This document shows positions 50,833-60,307 of a stretch of DNA of 64,000 bases, piece by piece. The stretch spans positions 1 through 64,000 of the forward strand of contig NZ_BONZ01000073.1 of NCBI RefSeq assembly GCF_016862975.1, read 5' to 3'. The position numbers and the translations under genes were made by a program. Position 1 is the first letter of the stretch; each line of letters starts with the position of its first letter. The notes beneath the pieces are model-generated. The model worked only from the letters and a program-made list of their open reading frames with translations, had not been told where the DNA came from and searched no databases. This DNA is from Rugosimonospora africana. GTDB taxonomy: Bacteria; Actinomycetota; Actinomycetes; Mycobacteriales; Micromonosporaceae.

Positions 50833-52443
50833 ATGTCCACTCCACTCTCCGAGGAAGTCCTCACCACCGGGGTCCGCGCCGACCGCCCGGGCAGCATCGA
50901 GACCCGGGGCATCGAGCCGGTACCCGACAGCGAGCGCGGCGGCGGCGCACTCGGCCTGTTCTGGACCTGGTTCGCGGCCAACATCGGCGTCATCGGCATC
51001 ACCGAGGGCGCCGCACTGGTCACCTTCAAGGGCCTGAACGCCTGGCAGGCGCTCGTCGCCGCGCTGGTCGGCTCGGCGATCTCGTTCCTGCTCGTCGGCC
51101 TGCTGTCCATCACCGGCAAGCGCGGCGGCGCGCCCGGACTGACGCTGTCCCGGGCGGTGTTCGGCACGCACGGCAACGTCGGCCCGACCATCGTGTCCTG
51201 GCTGACCTTCGTCGGCTGGGAGACCATCACCTGCACCACCGCCGCCTACGCGCTGGTCGACCTGCTGGGCAGGGCCGGGCTGCGCAGCGGCGACACGCTC
51301 ATCGTGATCACCCTCCTGGTGACCGTGGTGATCGCCGCGTCGGTGGGCCTGTTCGGCCACGCCACCATCATGTGGGTACAGCGCTGGCTGACCTGGATCT
51401 TCGGTACCCTCACCCTGGTCGTCATCGGATTCCTGATCGACAAGGTGCACTGGCACCAGGTTGCCCACCAGCACCCGGGTTCGGCCGCCGCGCTGATCGG
51501 CGCGATCGGCTTCATCGCCGCCGGCACCGGCATCGGTTGGCTGTCGGCCGGCGCGGACTACGCCCGCTACCTGCCCCGGCGGGTCCGCGGCTCGGCGCTC
51601 GTATCGGCGACCACGATCGGTTCGGTTCTCCCGCTGACCGTCATCGTCACGATGGGCGCCCTGCTGGCGGTCAGCGATCCGTCGCTGGCCAGCGCGAACG
51701 ACCCGGTGGCCGCGATCGGCGGGCCGCTGCCCGGCTGGCTTTCGGTGCCGTACCTGATCGTCGCGGTGATCGGCCTGATCGCCAACGCCGACCTGTCGAT
51801 GTACTCGTCCGGGCTCAACCTGATCACCGCGGGCATCCGCATCCGGCGTACCGCCGCGGTCGCCGTGGACGCCGTACTGATCGTGGCCGGTGGCCTCTAC
51901 ATCACCGTCATCGCGAAAAACTTCTACGGCACCTTCACCACGTTCCTGACCCTGCTGGCCATCCCGATGACGGCCTGGGCGGCGACCATCGGCATCGACA
52001 TGATCCGCCGGCGGGAGTTCGACCGGGAGGCGCTGCTGGACCGGCGGCGCGGTAGCCGGTACTGGTACACCGGCGGGATCCGCTGGGTAGCGCTGCTGCC
52101 CTGGCTGCTCGGCATCGCGATCGGGCTGCTGTTCACCACCGCGTCCAACGGGCAGGACGTCTGGTTCTCCGGCCCGTGGGCGGGCACCTGGCTGGGCGTC
52201 AACGGTCTGGGCTGGCTGGCCTCCGGCGCGGTCAGCGCCGCGCTGTACGCCGTGCTGGGACTGCGCTCGGCCGCCGGCGGCCTCTCAGTCGACGGCCTCT
52301 CCGCCGGCGCGGGAACGTCCGGCGCGGGGACGTCCGGCGGACCGGTGCTGGCACCGGCCTCCGCGCCAGCGGGTGCGTCCACGCCAGCGGGTGGGCCGCT
52401 GCCGGCCGGCGGTCCGGTGCCGAACGCCGGGACCGACCGGTGA
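50833..52443 (+). CDS. NCS1 family nucleobase/cytosine-type permease
   Basis: A 536-aa membrane carrier with about 12 spans, of the cytosine/purine/uracil/thiamine/allantoin (NCS1) family. After a hydrophilic N-terminus the first span is FWTWFAANIGVIGITEGAAL, followed by the family segment GLTLSRAVFGTHGNVGPTIVSWLTFVGWETI (about 97-128). The last 60 residues are Gly/Ala/Pro/Ser repeats in place of a normal tail. It begins 14 bp after the ADP-ribosylglycohydrolase gene with an AAGGGAG site. E. coli uses an MFS-type carrier (YegT) in the comparable place, so this is a different importer for a likely similar substrate. Confidence 0.88.
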   Translation: MSTPLSEEVLTTGVRADRPGSIETRGIEPVPDSERGGGALGLFWTWFAANIGVIGITEGAALVTFKGLNAWQALVAALVGSAISFLLVGLLSITGKRGGAPGLTLSRAVFGTHGNVGPTIVSWLTFVGWETITCTTAAYALVDLLGRAGLRSGDTLIVITLLVTVVIAASVGLFGHATIMWVQRWLTWIFGTLTLVVIGFLIDKVHWHQVAHQHPGSAAALIGAIGFIAAGTGIGWLSAGADYARYLPRRVRGSALVSATTIGSVLPLTVIVTMGALLAVSDPSLASANDPVAAIGGPLPGWLSVPYLIVAVIGLIANADLSMYSSGLNLITAGIRIRRTAAVAVDAVLIVAGGLYITVIAKNFYGTFTTFLTLLAIPMTAWAATIGIDMIRRREFDREALLDRRRGSRYWYTGGIRWVALLPWLLGIAIGLLFTTASNGQDVWFSGPWAGTWLGVNGLGWLASGAVSAALYAVLGLRSAAGGLSVDGLSAGAGTSGAGTSGGPVLAPASAPAGASTPAGGPLPAGGPVPNAGTDR

Positions 52444-53393
52444 GCGCGCCGCGGCCCGGCCGGCTGCTGCTGGTGGGCAGTGTGCTGGTCGACATCCGGA
52501 TGGCGGTACCGGCGCTGCCCGAGCGCGGCGGCGACCGGTTGGCCGACCGTACCGACGTGCAGACCGGCGGCGGCTTCAACGTCCTGGTCGCGGCGGTACG
52601 CAACGGGATGCCGGCGGCGCTGGCCGGTCGGCTCGGAGCCGGGCCGTTCGGCCGGCAGGCCCGCGAGGACCTGGACGCCGCCGGCATCCCGGTGCTGCTG
52701 GACGCCGACCCGAACGCGGACACCGGGTTCTCGGTCACGCTGATCGAGCCGGACGGCGAGCGGACGTTCGTCACCAGCCCGGGCGCGGAGTCGGTGCTCA
52801 CCGCCGAGCGGCTCGCCCCGGTCGAGGCCCGGCCGGACGACGCGGTCTACGTGTCCGGGTACGACCTGTGCTACCCGCGCAGCGGGCCGGCCATCGCCGG
52901 ATGGCTGCGCGGGCTGCCACCCTCCGCGCTGCTGGTGTTCGATCCCGGCCCAGTGCTCGACCAGATCCCCGCCGGCCCGCTGGACGCCGTGCTCGCCCGT
53001 ACCGACGTGTTGACCCTCAACCAGCGCGAGACCGCGCTGCTGGCGGCAACCGACGACCCGGCCGCCGCGGCGCGCACGCTGGCCGCCCGGCTGGGCAGGG
53101 CGGGCTCGCTCATCGTGCTGCGTCGGGGTCCCGCGGCGACCGTGGCGGTGTGGACCGCGCGGCCGGGGGAGTTGCTGCGGGTACCGGTGCCGGCGGTGAC
53201 CGCGGTGGACACCACCGGGGCCGGCGACACGCACACCGGGGTGCTGATCGCGGCACTGCACGCGGGCCACGACTGGCCGGAGGCGCTGCGCCGGGCCGGG
53301 GTGGGCGCGGCCATCTCGGTCACCCGGGACGGCTCGGCGACGGCGCCCGCGGGCGCCGACATCGACGCGTTCGAGGTGTCCTCACGCCGGTAG
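52440..53393 (+). CDS. PfkB family sugar kinase (ribokinase type)
   Basis: 317 aa. PfkB signature 1 is QTGGGFNVLVAAVRNG (about 40-55). Signature 2 is DTTGAGDTHTGVLIA (about 257-271), whose Asp in GAGD is the catalytic base. The GTG start overlaps the permease stop by 4 bp. It is expected to phosphorylate the ribose or riboside released by the ADP-ribosylglycohydrolase-like enzyme. No nucleobase-processing enzyme is in the operon, so the fate of the base is open. Confidence 0.9.
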   Translation: MSAPRPGRLLLVGSVLVDIRMAVPALPERGGDRLADRTDVQTGGGFNVLVAAVRNGMPAALAGRLGAGPFGRQAREDLDAAGIPVLLDADPNADTGFSVTLIEPDGERTFVTSPGAESVLTAERLAPVEARPDDAVYVSGYDLCYPRSGPAIAGWLRGLPPSALLVFDPGPVLDQIPAGPLDAVLARTDVLTLNQRETALLAATDDPAAAARTLAARLGRAGSLIVLRRGPAATVAVWTARPGELLRVPVPAVTAVDTTGAGDTHTGVLIAALHAGHDWPEALRRAGVGAAISVTRDGSATAPAGADIDAFEVSSRR

Positions 53394-53595
53394 CGCCGGG
53401 AGTAGCGCCGGCAGGGGACGCCGTGCGGCAGCGCCGTGCGGCAGCGTCGTCGTGTGGCAGCGGTGTGACAGCGTCGCCGTGCGGCAGCGCTGCGCGGCGG
53501 CGCCGGGTCGGCGCCGACGGCTCGCGGGTCCGCTTTCGGTTGCCGGGGCCACTATCCTGGCGTGTGCGCAAGTCCGTCCAGCGGGAAGGGTCGCC
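53394..53595. repeat. Intergenic repeats between kinase and mycosin genes
   Basis: GTGCGGCAGCG-type units of about 11-13 bp repeat from about 53420 to 53505. An AT-poor promoter-like region and a GGGAAGGG site follow. Confidence 0.6.
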
Positions 53596-54783
53596 GTGGC
53601 CAGCAGCCGGGTGTTGCGATGGGTCGGCCTGCTGGGCGTCGCGCTCGCGCTGCCCGTGCTGGTGCCGCCGGCCGCGCCCGCGGTCGCGGCCGACCAGTGC
53701 CGGCCACCCGCGACCGCCCGGCTCACCCAGCGGTCGTGGGCGCAGAACCGGCTGGACGTCGAGCGGGTCTGGCCGCTGACGACCGGGCTGGGCCAGCGGG
53801 TCGCCGTCGTGGACACCGGGGTGGACGGGAAGCACCCGCAGCTGCGCGGTCACGTCACCACCGGGTACGACGTGCTGACCAACACGTACGACGGCGACTC
53901 CGACTGCCACGGGCACGGCACCTTCGTCGCCGGCATCATCGCCGCACAGCCAGCGTCGGGCATCGGCTTCACCGGGGTCGCGCCGGGCGCGACGGTTGTG
54001 CCGATCCGGGAGACCAACACCGACACGGTGGCCGTGGACGACCTGGCCAATGCGATCTCGGCGGCGGTCCAGTTCCCGGGGGTCGACATCATCAACGTGT
54101 CGACCACCACCACGGGCGACGATCCGCGGCTACGCGCGGCGGTCAACCGGGCCCTCGCCGCGAACATCGTGGTGGTGGCCGCCGCCGGCAACGACGCGCA
54201 GAACGGCGACGCGGCCAAGTATCCGGCCGTGTACCCGGGCGTGCTCGCCGCCGGCGCGATCGACTCGGCCGGCAACCGGGCCGGCTACTCGGAGACCGTC
54301 GGCATCGGGGTGGTGGCGCCCGGCCAGGATCTGATCAGCACCGGGGCCGGCGGCACCGGGCTGGTCGCCAGCGCGCAGGGCGGCACGAGCTTCGCGGCGC
54401 CGTATGTGGCCGGGGTGGCGGCGCTGGTCCGGGCGTACCACCCGAACCTGTCCGCCGCCCAGGTGGTGCACCGGATCGAGGCCACCGCCGACCATCCGGC
54501 CGGCGCGCTGCCCGACCGGCAGTTCGGCTGGGGCGTGGTGGACCCGTACGCGGCGGTGACCGCCGTACTGCCGGAGGAGGGGCAGCAGCCGCTGGCGGCG
54601 CCGTCCCGGTCACCGGTGCCGCTGGCCGCGCCGGCCGGGCCGGCCGAACCCGATCGGTCAGGCACGGCGTACGCGCTGGCCGGCGCGGCGCTCGGAGTGG
54701 TGCTGCTGGGCGGCGCGACCGCGGTGCTGATCCCGCTGGGCCGCCGCCGTGGCTGGCGCTCGGCGCTGCGCGACGCCCGCTGA
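53596..54783 (+). CDS. mycP: Mycosin: type VII secretion subtilisin-like protease
   Basis: A membrane-anchored S8 serine protease of the ESX system, 395 aa. Signal peptide about 8-34. The catalytic triad is complete: Asp in AVVDTGVDG (about 75), His in CHGHGTFVAG (about 107) and Ser in GGTSFAAPYVAG (about 273). A C-terminal Pro-rich linker leads to one membrane span (about 360-383) and a basic cytoplasmic tail, the mycosin layout. The GTG at 53596 follows GGGAAGGG. It converges on eccC with a 24-bp gap. Confidence 0.92.
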   Translation: MASSRVLRWVGLLGVALALPVLVPPAAPAVAADQCRPPATARLTQRSWAQNRLDVERVWPLTTGLGQRVAVVDTGVDGKHPQLRGHVTTGYDVLTNTYDGDSDCHGHGTFVAGIIAAQPASGIGFTGVAPGATVVPIRETNTDTVAVDDLANAISAAVQFPGVDIINVSTTTTGDDPRLRAAVNRALAANIVVVAAAGNDAQNGDAAKYPAVYPGVLAAGAIDSAGNRAGYSETVGIGVVAPGQDLISTGAGGTGLVASAQGGTSFAAPYVAGVAALVRAYHPNLSAAQVVHRIEATADHPAGALPDRQFGWGVVDPYAAVTAVLPEEGQQPLAAPSRSPVPLAAPAGPAEPDRSGTAYALAGAALGVVLLGGATAVLIPLGRRRGWRSALRDAR

Positions 54784-54807
54784 CCCTACTGCCCGCTGAC
54801 CCGGGCT

Positions 54808-57800
54808 TCAGAGCGCTTTCGCGGTCTGTACCAGCCGGGTGCCGTGCCGCCGGTGGTGCAGCCGGCCCCGGCCCGGGACCAGCCGCATGGGCGCGACGTT
54901 GCCGATCAGCGGCCCCTCCTCGGGGCTGCCGGACAACACGATCCCCGGGGTGCCCAGCTCGCGCAGGCGCTGCAGGACCGGCTCGTACATGGACCGGCCG
55001 GCACCACCGGTGGCCCGGGCCAGTATCACGTGCAGGCCCAGATCCCGGCTCTGCGGCAGCACGTCCAGCAGCGGCTGCAACGGGCTGCCGGTCGGCGTGA
55101 CCAACAGATCGTAGTCGTCGACCAGCAGGTACAGCTCGGGTCCGGTCCACCAGCTGCGGTCGCGGAGCTGTTCCGGAGTGACGTCCGGGCCCGGTACCCG
55201 CTGAAGCATCGCCTCGCGGACGTCGCGCACGGTCGACTCGGCCGACTGCACCGAGTGCGCGAACGCGATCAGGTGGCTGGATGGTACCGCCTCCAGCAGC
55301 GTGCGCCGGGTGTCGATCACGATGATCCGGGCCCGGTCCGGCGGCATGGTGCGGACCACCTCGGCCGCGACGGTGCGCAGCAGGTTGGACTTGCCCGACT
55401 CGGTGTCGCCGAAGATGAGGAAGTGCGGATCCTGGGTGAAGTCGAGCGTCGCCGGGCCGAGGTCCTCGCCGGACAGGCCGATCGCCAGCCCCGCCGCGCC
55501 CGCCGGTACCGCGGCCTGAAGCTCGGCCAGCGGCAGCAGTTCGGGCAGCAGCCGCACGGGCGGGGCCGGCGCTCCGGGCCAGGTGCTGGCGACCGAGTCG
55601 ACCAGCGCCCGCACCCCGTCGGCCAGATCGTCCACAGTGGACTTGTCGTCGAGCCGGGGCAGCGCGGCGAGGAAGTGCAGGTTTTCCTTGATGATCCCGC
55701 GCCCCGGTACGCCGGCCGGGACGTTCGCCGCGGCGTGCCGGTTGACCTCCGACTCGAACGGGTCGCCCAGCCGCAGCTCGTAACGGGTGCCGATGGTGTC
55801 CCGCAGCGCGGGGCGCAGCTCCGCCCAGCGGCCCGCGGTCAGCACCACGTGCACGCCGTAGGACAGGCCGCGCACGGCGAGGTTGGTGATCGCCGGTTCC
55901 AGCGCCTCGTACTCTCCGCGCAGGATGCCCCAGCCGTCCACCACGAGGAACACGTCGCCGTACGGGTCGTCGTCCGGCCGCGCCCGCCGGTATGCCGCGA
56001 CCGAGTCGATGCCCCGCTCGGCGAAGGTCTTCTCCCGATCGGTGAGCAACGCGGTCAGCTCGGCGACGATCCGCCGGACGAGATCGGTCTGCAGCCGGGT
56101 GGCCACCGCGCCGACGTGCGGCAGGCCGGCGATCGAACCGAGCGCACCACCGCCGAAGTCCAGGCCGTAGAACTGTGCCTCGCGCGGCGTGTGGCACAGC
56201 GCGAGACCGGTGATCAGGGTGCGCAGCAGGGTGCTCTTGCCGCTCTGCGGTGCGCCGACGATGACCACGTGGCCGGCCGCGCCGGACAGGTCGGCGGCCA
56301 GCGGCGCGCGGCGCTGCTCGAACGGCAGGTCGACCTCGCCGAGCGGTACCTGCAGCCGGCCGTGCAGCCGGGCATCGGTGCACAGCCCGCGGTCCGGGTC
56401 GAGGTGCAGGTTGGGCAGCAGGGCGCCGATCGTGGTCGGCGCACCCAGCGGGGGCAACCACACCTGGTGCGCCGGACCGCCCTGCCCGCGCAGCCGGGCC
56501 ACGACCAGATCCAGCACGCGTGGCGCGCCGGCGGTCTCGGCGGCGGGCGCGGCCACCGGCGCCGGCTGCTGGGCCGGCTCGGCGAGCGGGATCTCGTCGA
56601 CCACGTACGGGACGAGGTGCCTGGGCACCTCCCGCCGGACCTGCTCCACTGTGGACGGCTGCTCGTACGGGCCGGAGACGTACGCGGCCTTGAACCGCGT
56701 CATCGACGTCACGTCGAACTTGAGGTACCCGTGTCCGGGCTCGCTGGGCAGCGTGTGCGCGTCCGGTACGCCGAGCACCGTCCGGCTCTCGCTGGCGGAG
56801 AACGTCCGCAGGCAGATCCGGTATGACAGGTGGGTCTCCAGGCCGCGCAGCCGCCCCTCCTCCAGCCGCTGCGAGGCGAGCAGCAGGTGGACGGCGAGAC
56901 TGCGGCCGAGCCGTCCGATCATCACGAACAGCTCGGCGAACTCCGGCTTCTGGGTGAGCAGCTCGGTGAACTCGTCGACCACCACGAGCAGGCTGGGCAG
57001 CGGGGTCAGCGCCGCCCCCTGGGCCCGGGCCCGCTCATAGTCGAGCACCGAGCTGAAGTTTCCGGCCGCGCGCAGCAACTCCTGCCGCCGGACCATCTCG
57101 CCGCGCAACGCATCCTGCATCCGATCGACCAGCGGCAGTTCGTCGGACAGGTTGGTGATGACCGCGGAGACGTGCGGCAACTCCTCCAGGCCGAGGAACG
57201 TGGCACCGCCCTTGAAGTCGGCCAGCACGAAGTTGAGCTGCTCAGGCGAGTGCGTGATGGCCAACCCGAGCACGAGGGTGCGCAGCAGCTCGCTCTTGCC
57301 TGAACCGGTCGCGCCGACGACCAGTCCGTGCGGGCCCATCCCGCCCTGCGCGGCCTCCTTGATGTCCAGTTCGATCCGGGCGCCGTCCTCGCCGACCCCG
57401 ATCGGCACCCGCAGCCGGTCGCGGTTGGCGCGCGGCTGCCAGACCGTGCCGGGGTCCAACGCCCGCAGGTCGCCGGTGCCCAGCAGCGCCGGCAGGTCGT
57501 ACCGGGTGGACAGTGGCGCGCCGTCGTCGGCCTGCGTGCCGCTGATCCGCAACGCGGTGAACTGCCGGGCCAGCGCGTCCACCTGGGCGAGGGACAGCCG
57601 GTCCGGGGCGCCGACCGCGGTGCTCCTCTCCTCGCCCCCGCCGGTCGGCCGGGTCACCCGCTCGATGGTCTCCGCGCTCACCCGCAACCGCAGCACGTGC
57701 TGGTCGGTCGCCCGGCCGAGGATGCCCTGCACGTCCAGTACCGTCACGCCCTGCGCGTCACCGACCGCGAGCTGGCAACCGAGCGGCACCCGGCCGCCGT

Positions 57801-58755
57801 CGAGGACGACGAGCACGTGCGCCCGGTCGGAGCCGGCACCCGGCCGGAACCGGGCCCGCTCGGCCAGATCCTCACCGAGCAGCGCCTCGATCTGGCCGAG
57901 ATCGTTGCGCACCATGCGGATCGGACCGGCGGCGTCGCGCCGCTGCGGGTGCAGCGCGTGCGGCAGCCACTTGACCCAGTCCCACGCCGCGATCCGGCCG
58001 GTGTCCGCGCAGATCGCGACGCGCAGGTCCTCGGGGGAGTGGAACGTGGCCGCCTGGGCGAGCATGGCCCGGACCAGTCCGCTGACCGCCTCCGGTTCGC
58101 CGTCGAACGCGACCCGCGCGTAGTTGCGCAGCGCCACCGCGATCGGCATCTCCGGCACCGTGTTGTGCGCGCCGACGAACCGGCGCAGCGCGCCGGCCGA
58201 GATCGGATCCAGGTCTTCGATCGGCTTGGTCTCCGGTGGCACCAGCCGGACCGCCAGCCGTTGCGATCCGGTGGCGACCCGGACATCGGCGAAGTCGGGA
58301 TCGCCGGGGCGCCGCTCCCAGCGCCGGGCGCTCATCGCGAATGACCACAGGCTGTCCGGGTCGGGATGGTTCCACAACTGCGCCTCGCGCTGCTTGGCGC
58401 CCGCGTCCCGGATCCGCTTGCGGGCCTGGGTCAGGTAACGCAGGTAGTCGCGGCGGTCGCCGTCCAGCTTGCGGCCGCGGTCGCCGCTGTTGCGGCCGAA
58501 CTGGCTGACCACCATGCCGAACGAGGACAGCCCGTACATCGCGCTGGCCGCGTAGGTCAGCGGGGTGGCGCCCGGGCCGGCGTACATGAAGACCATCGCG
58601 CCGGCCCCGCCGATCATCGGCAGGTACAGCAGGTACTGGCCGACCCCGCCGCTGGCCGCCTCGGCCATGTCCGGCGGCGGTTCCAGCATGAACTCGCCGT
58701 GCGGGGCCTGGGGTCCGGCCTGGCGCGGCAGGCGTCGCGGCGGCGTGGCGTTCAC
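54808..58755 (-). CDS. eccC: EccC, type VII secretion ATPase (FtsK/SpoIIIE type)
   Basis: The motor of the ESX secretion machine, 1315 aa with EccCa and EccCb fused. Two N-terminal spans (about 38-78) and a DUF/stalk region precede three ATPase domains. Their Walker A motifs are GATGSGKSELLRTLV (about 480), GAPQSGKSTLLRTLI (about 842) and GDTESGKSNLLRTVA (about 1112); the first has Walker B LVVVDEFTELL. The presence of a Lys in all three P-loops suggests none is obviously dead. Start GTG 58755. It is divergent from eccD across 164 bp. Confidence 0.94.
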   Translation of the reverse strand: MNATPPRRLPRQAGPQAPHGEFMLEPPPDMAEAASGGVGQYLLYLPMIGGAGAMVFMYAGPGATPLTYAASAMYGLSSFGMVVSQFGRNSGDRGRKLDGDRRDYLRYLTQARKRIRDAGAKQREAQLWNHPDPDSLWSFAMSARRWERRPGDPDFADVRVATGSQRLAVRLVPPETKPIEDLDPISAGALRRFVGAHNTVPEMPIAVALRNYARVAFDGEPEAVSGLVRAMLAQAATFHSPEDLRVAICADTGRIAAWDWVKWLPHALHPQRRDAAGPIRMVRNDLGQIEALLGEDLAERARFRPGAGSDRAHVLVVLDGGRVPLGCQLAVGDAQGVTVLDVQGILGRATDQHVLRLRVSAETIERVTRPTGGGEERSTAVGAPDRLSLAQVDALARQFTALRISGTQADDGAPLSTRYDLPALLGTGDLRALDPGTVWQPRANRDRLRVPIGVGEDGARIELDIKEAAQGGMGPHGLVVGATGSGKSELLRTLVLGLAITHSPEQLNFVLADFKGGATFLGLEELPHVSAVITNLSDELPLVDRMQDALRGEMVRRQELLRAAGNFSSVLDYERARAQGAALTPLPSLLVVVDEFTELLTQKPEFAELFVMIGRLGRSLAVHLLLASQRLEEGRLRGLETHLSYRICLRTFSASESRTVLGVPDAHTLPSEPGHGYLKFDVTSMTRFKAAYVSGPYEQPSTVEQVRREVPRHLVPYVVDEIPLAEPAQQPAPVAAPAAETAGAPRVLDLVVARLRGQGGPAHQVWLPPLGAPTTIGALLPNLHLDPDRGLCTDARLHGRLQVPLGEVDLPFEQRRAPLAADLSGAAGHVVIVGAPQSGKSTLLRTLITGLALCHTPREAQFYGLDFGGGALGSIAGLPHVGAVATRLQTDLVRRIVAELTALLTDREKTFAERGIDSVAAYRRARPDDDPYGDVFLVVDGWGILRGEYEALEPAITNLAVRGLSYGVHVVLTAGRWAELRPALRDTIGTRYELRLGDPFESEVNRHAAANVPAGVPGRGIIKENLHFLAALPRLDDKSTVDDLADGVRALVDSVASTWPGAPAPPVRLLPELLPLAELQAAVPAGAAGLAIGLSGEDLGPATLDFTQDPHFLIFGDTESGKSNLLRTVAAEVVRTMPPDRARIIVIDTRRTLLEAVPSSHLIAFAHSVQSAESTVRDVREAMLQRVPGPDVTPEQLRDRSWWTGPELYLLVDDYDLLVTPTGSPLQPLLDVLPQSRDLGLHVILARATGGAGRSMYEPVLQRLRELGTPGIVLSGSPEEGPLIGNVAPMRLVPGRGRLHHRRHGTRLVQTAKAL

Positions 58756-58919
58756 GGCTTAGCGGCCCCGTTCTGTGCGTCGGCCCGTCGATGCGGTGTC
58801 GAGGGTATCCGGGCGGCGCGCGTCTCCGATAGTGTTCCCGCCGACCGTGCGTGATGGCGGCCCAACGGCTTGTCAGGGGGTTTCGGTGAGCGTGGGGTTT
58901 CGATGAGCGTGGGGTTTCA
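58756..58919. promoter_or_regulatory. Divergent eccC/eccD region with triplicated start
   Basis: The right end (58881-58922) consists of tandem 17-bp units, each containing GGGGTTTC and a start codon. These create two 6-residue open frames (58886-58906 GTG..TGA and 58903-58923 ATG..TGA) before the eccD ATG, each coupled to the next by an ATGA overlap. Confidence 0.75.
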
Positions 58920-60305
58920 ATGAGCGTCGAACCGGCGGCGGACCTGTGCCGGGTGACGTTGGTCGGCATCCGGGGCCGGTTCGACGTGGCGTTGCCGGCG
59001 AGCGTTCCGCTGGCATACCTGCTGCCGACGCTGCTGCGCCAGGCCGGCGAGAACATGGCCGACGCCGGCGTCGGCCACGGCGGCTGGGCGCTGCAACGGC
59101 TGGGCGGTTGGCCGCTGGACACCGGGCAGAGCGCCGCCGCGCTAAGCATCCAGGACGGCGAGGTGCTGTATCTGCGCCCGCGCCGCAGCGAACTGCCGCC
59201 GCCGGTCTTCGACGACGTGGTCGAGGCGATCGGCTGGACGCTGGCCGAACGCACCCAGCGGTGGAACGCCGCAGCGACCGGCCTGGCCGGACTCGTCGCC
59301 ACCGGTGTGCTGCTCGGCGCCGGAGTCGGCGTCCTGCTGCTGTCCGGCCCGCCCTGGCACCTGGCCACCGCCACCGCCGGCCTGGCCGCGCTGCTGCTGG
59401 TGCTGGGTGCCGGCGCGTTCTCCCGCGCGGTCGGCAACGCCCCGGCCGCGACGCTGTTGGGGTGCGCGGCCGTCCCGTACGCGTTTCTCGCCGGGGTGTG
59501 CGCACTGCTCGGCAACGACCCGGTGACCCGGCTGCGCGGCCCGGCGCTGCTGGCCGGTGCCAGCATGGCGCTGGTCGCGCTGCTGCTGGCGATCGGCGCG
59601 GTCGGCGGTGGCGAACCCGCGTTCCTGGGTGCCGCGCTGGTCACCGTGGTGCTGTTCGTCGCCGGTGCGGCGGCCGACCACACCTCGGCCGCCGGCGTCG
59701 CGGCACTCGCCCTCGGCCTGGTCTTCCTCGCCGGTCCGATGGTTCCCGGCATCGCGTACCGGCTGGCCCGCCTGCCCGCGCCGTTCCTGCCGGCCAGCGC
59801 GGAGGACCTGCGCCAGGCGAGCACCACGCTGCCCGGCGCCCAGGTCACCGAGCGGAGCCTGATCGCCGACCGGTACGTGACCGCGCTGCTGGCCGGCATC
59901 GCCCTGGTGATCGCCGGATCGGTACCGTTCCTTGCCGCGGCACCGGGCTGGGCACCGTCCACACTGGCCGGTGTGTCCGCCGCCCTCGCCCTGCTGCGCA
60001 CCCGGCCGTTCACCGGCCGCGCGCAACGGATCTGGCTGCTGTTCGCCGCGCTCGCCGCGACCGGCGGCTTCATCACGCTGCTCGCCACCCACCTGACCAG
60101 CAGGCCGGGCCGGGCCGGGCTGGCCCTGGCCGCGCTGATCGCCGCGTTCGTGGTCACCGGCCTCACCGCGCGGCCCACCCGGGAACCCTCGCCGCCGCGG
60201 GCCCGGTTGCTGGACATCGTGGAAATCGTCGTCGCCGTGGCCACCGTGCCGCTGGTGCTCTCGGTCCTCGGCGTCTACGCCTACCTCCGCTCGGTGGTCG
60301 GCTGA
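58920..60305 (+). CDS. eccD: EccD, type VII secretion membrane channel component
   Basis: 461 aa. A ubiquitin-like cytoplasmic N-domain (about 1-95, beginning CRVTLVGIRGRFDVALP and ending EVLYLRPRRSELPP) is followed by eleven or so membrane spans, the standard EccD layout that lines the ESX pore complex. The ATG at 58920 is the third of three tandem start-codon repeats; earlier ones are closed by stop codons after six residues. It is followed by eccB with a 2-bp gap. Confidence 0.92.
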   Translation: MSVEPAADLCRVTLVGIRGRFDVALPASVPLAYLLPTLLRQAGENMADAGVGHGGWALQRLGGWPLDTGQSAAALSIQDGEVLYLRPRRSELPPPVFDDVVEAIGWTLAERTQRWNAAATGLAGLVATGVLLGAGVGVLLLSGPPWHLATATAGLAALLLVLGAGAFSRAVGNAPAATLLGCAAVPYAFLAGVCALLGNDPVTRLRGPALLAGASMALVALLLAIGAVGGGEPAFLGAALVTVVLFVAGAAADHTSAAGVAALALGLVFLAGPMVPGIAYRLARLPAPFLPASAEDLRQASTTLPGAQVTERSLIADRYVTALLAGIALVIAGSVPFLAAAPGWAPSTLAGVSAALALLRTRPFTGRAQRIWLLFAALAATGGFITLLATHLTSRPGRAGLALAALIAAFVVTGLTARPTREPSPPRARLLDIVEIVVAVATVPLVLSVLGVYAYLRSVVG

Positions 60306-60307
60306 CC

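Noticed and set aside
57872-60244. A 790-codon minus-strand frame spanning eccC and eccD
   Set aside because: It is antisense to eccD for most of its length and has only low-complexity Ala/Ser/Thr/Pro content.
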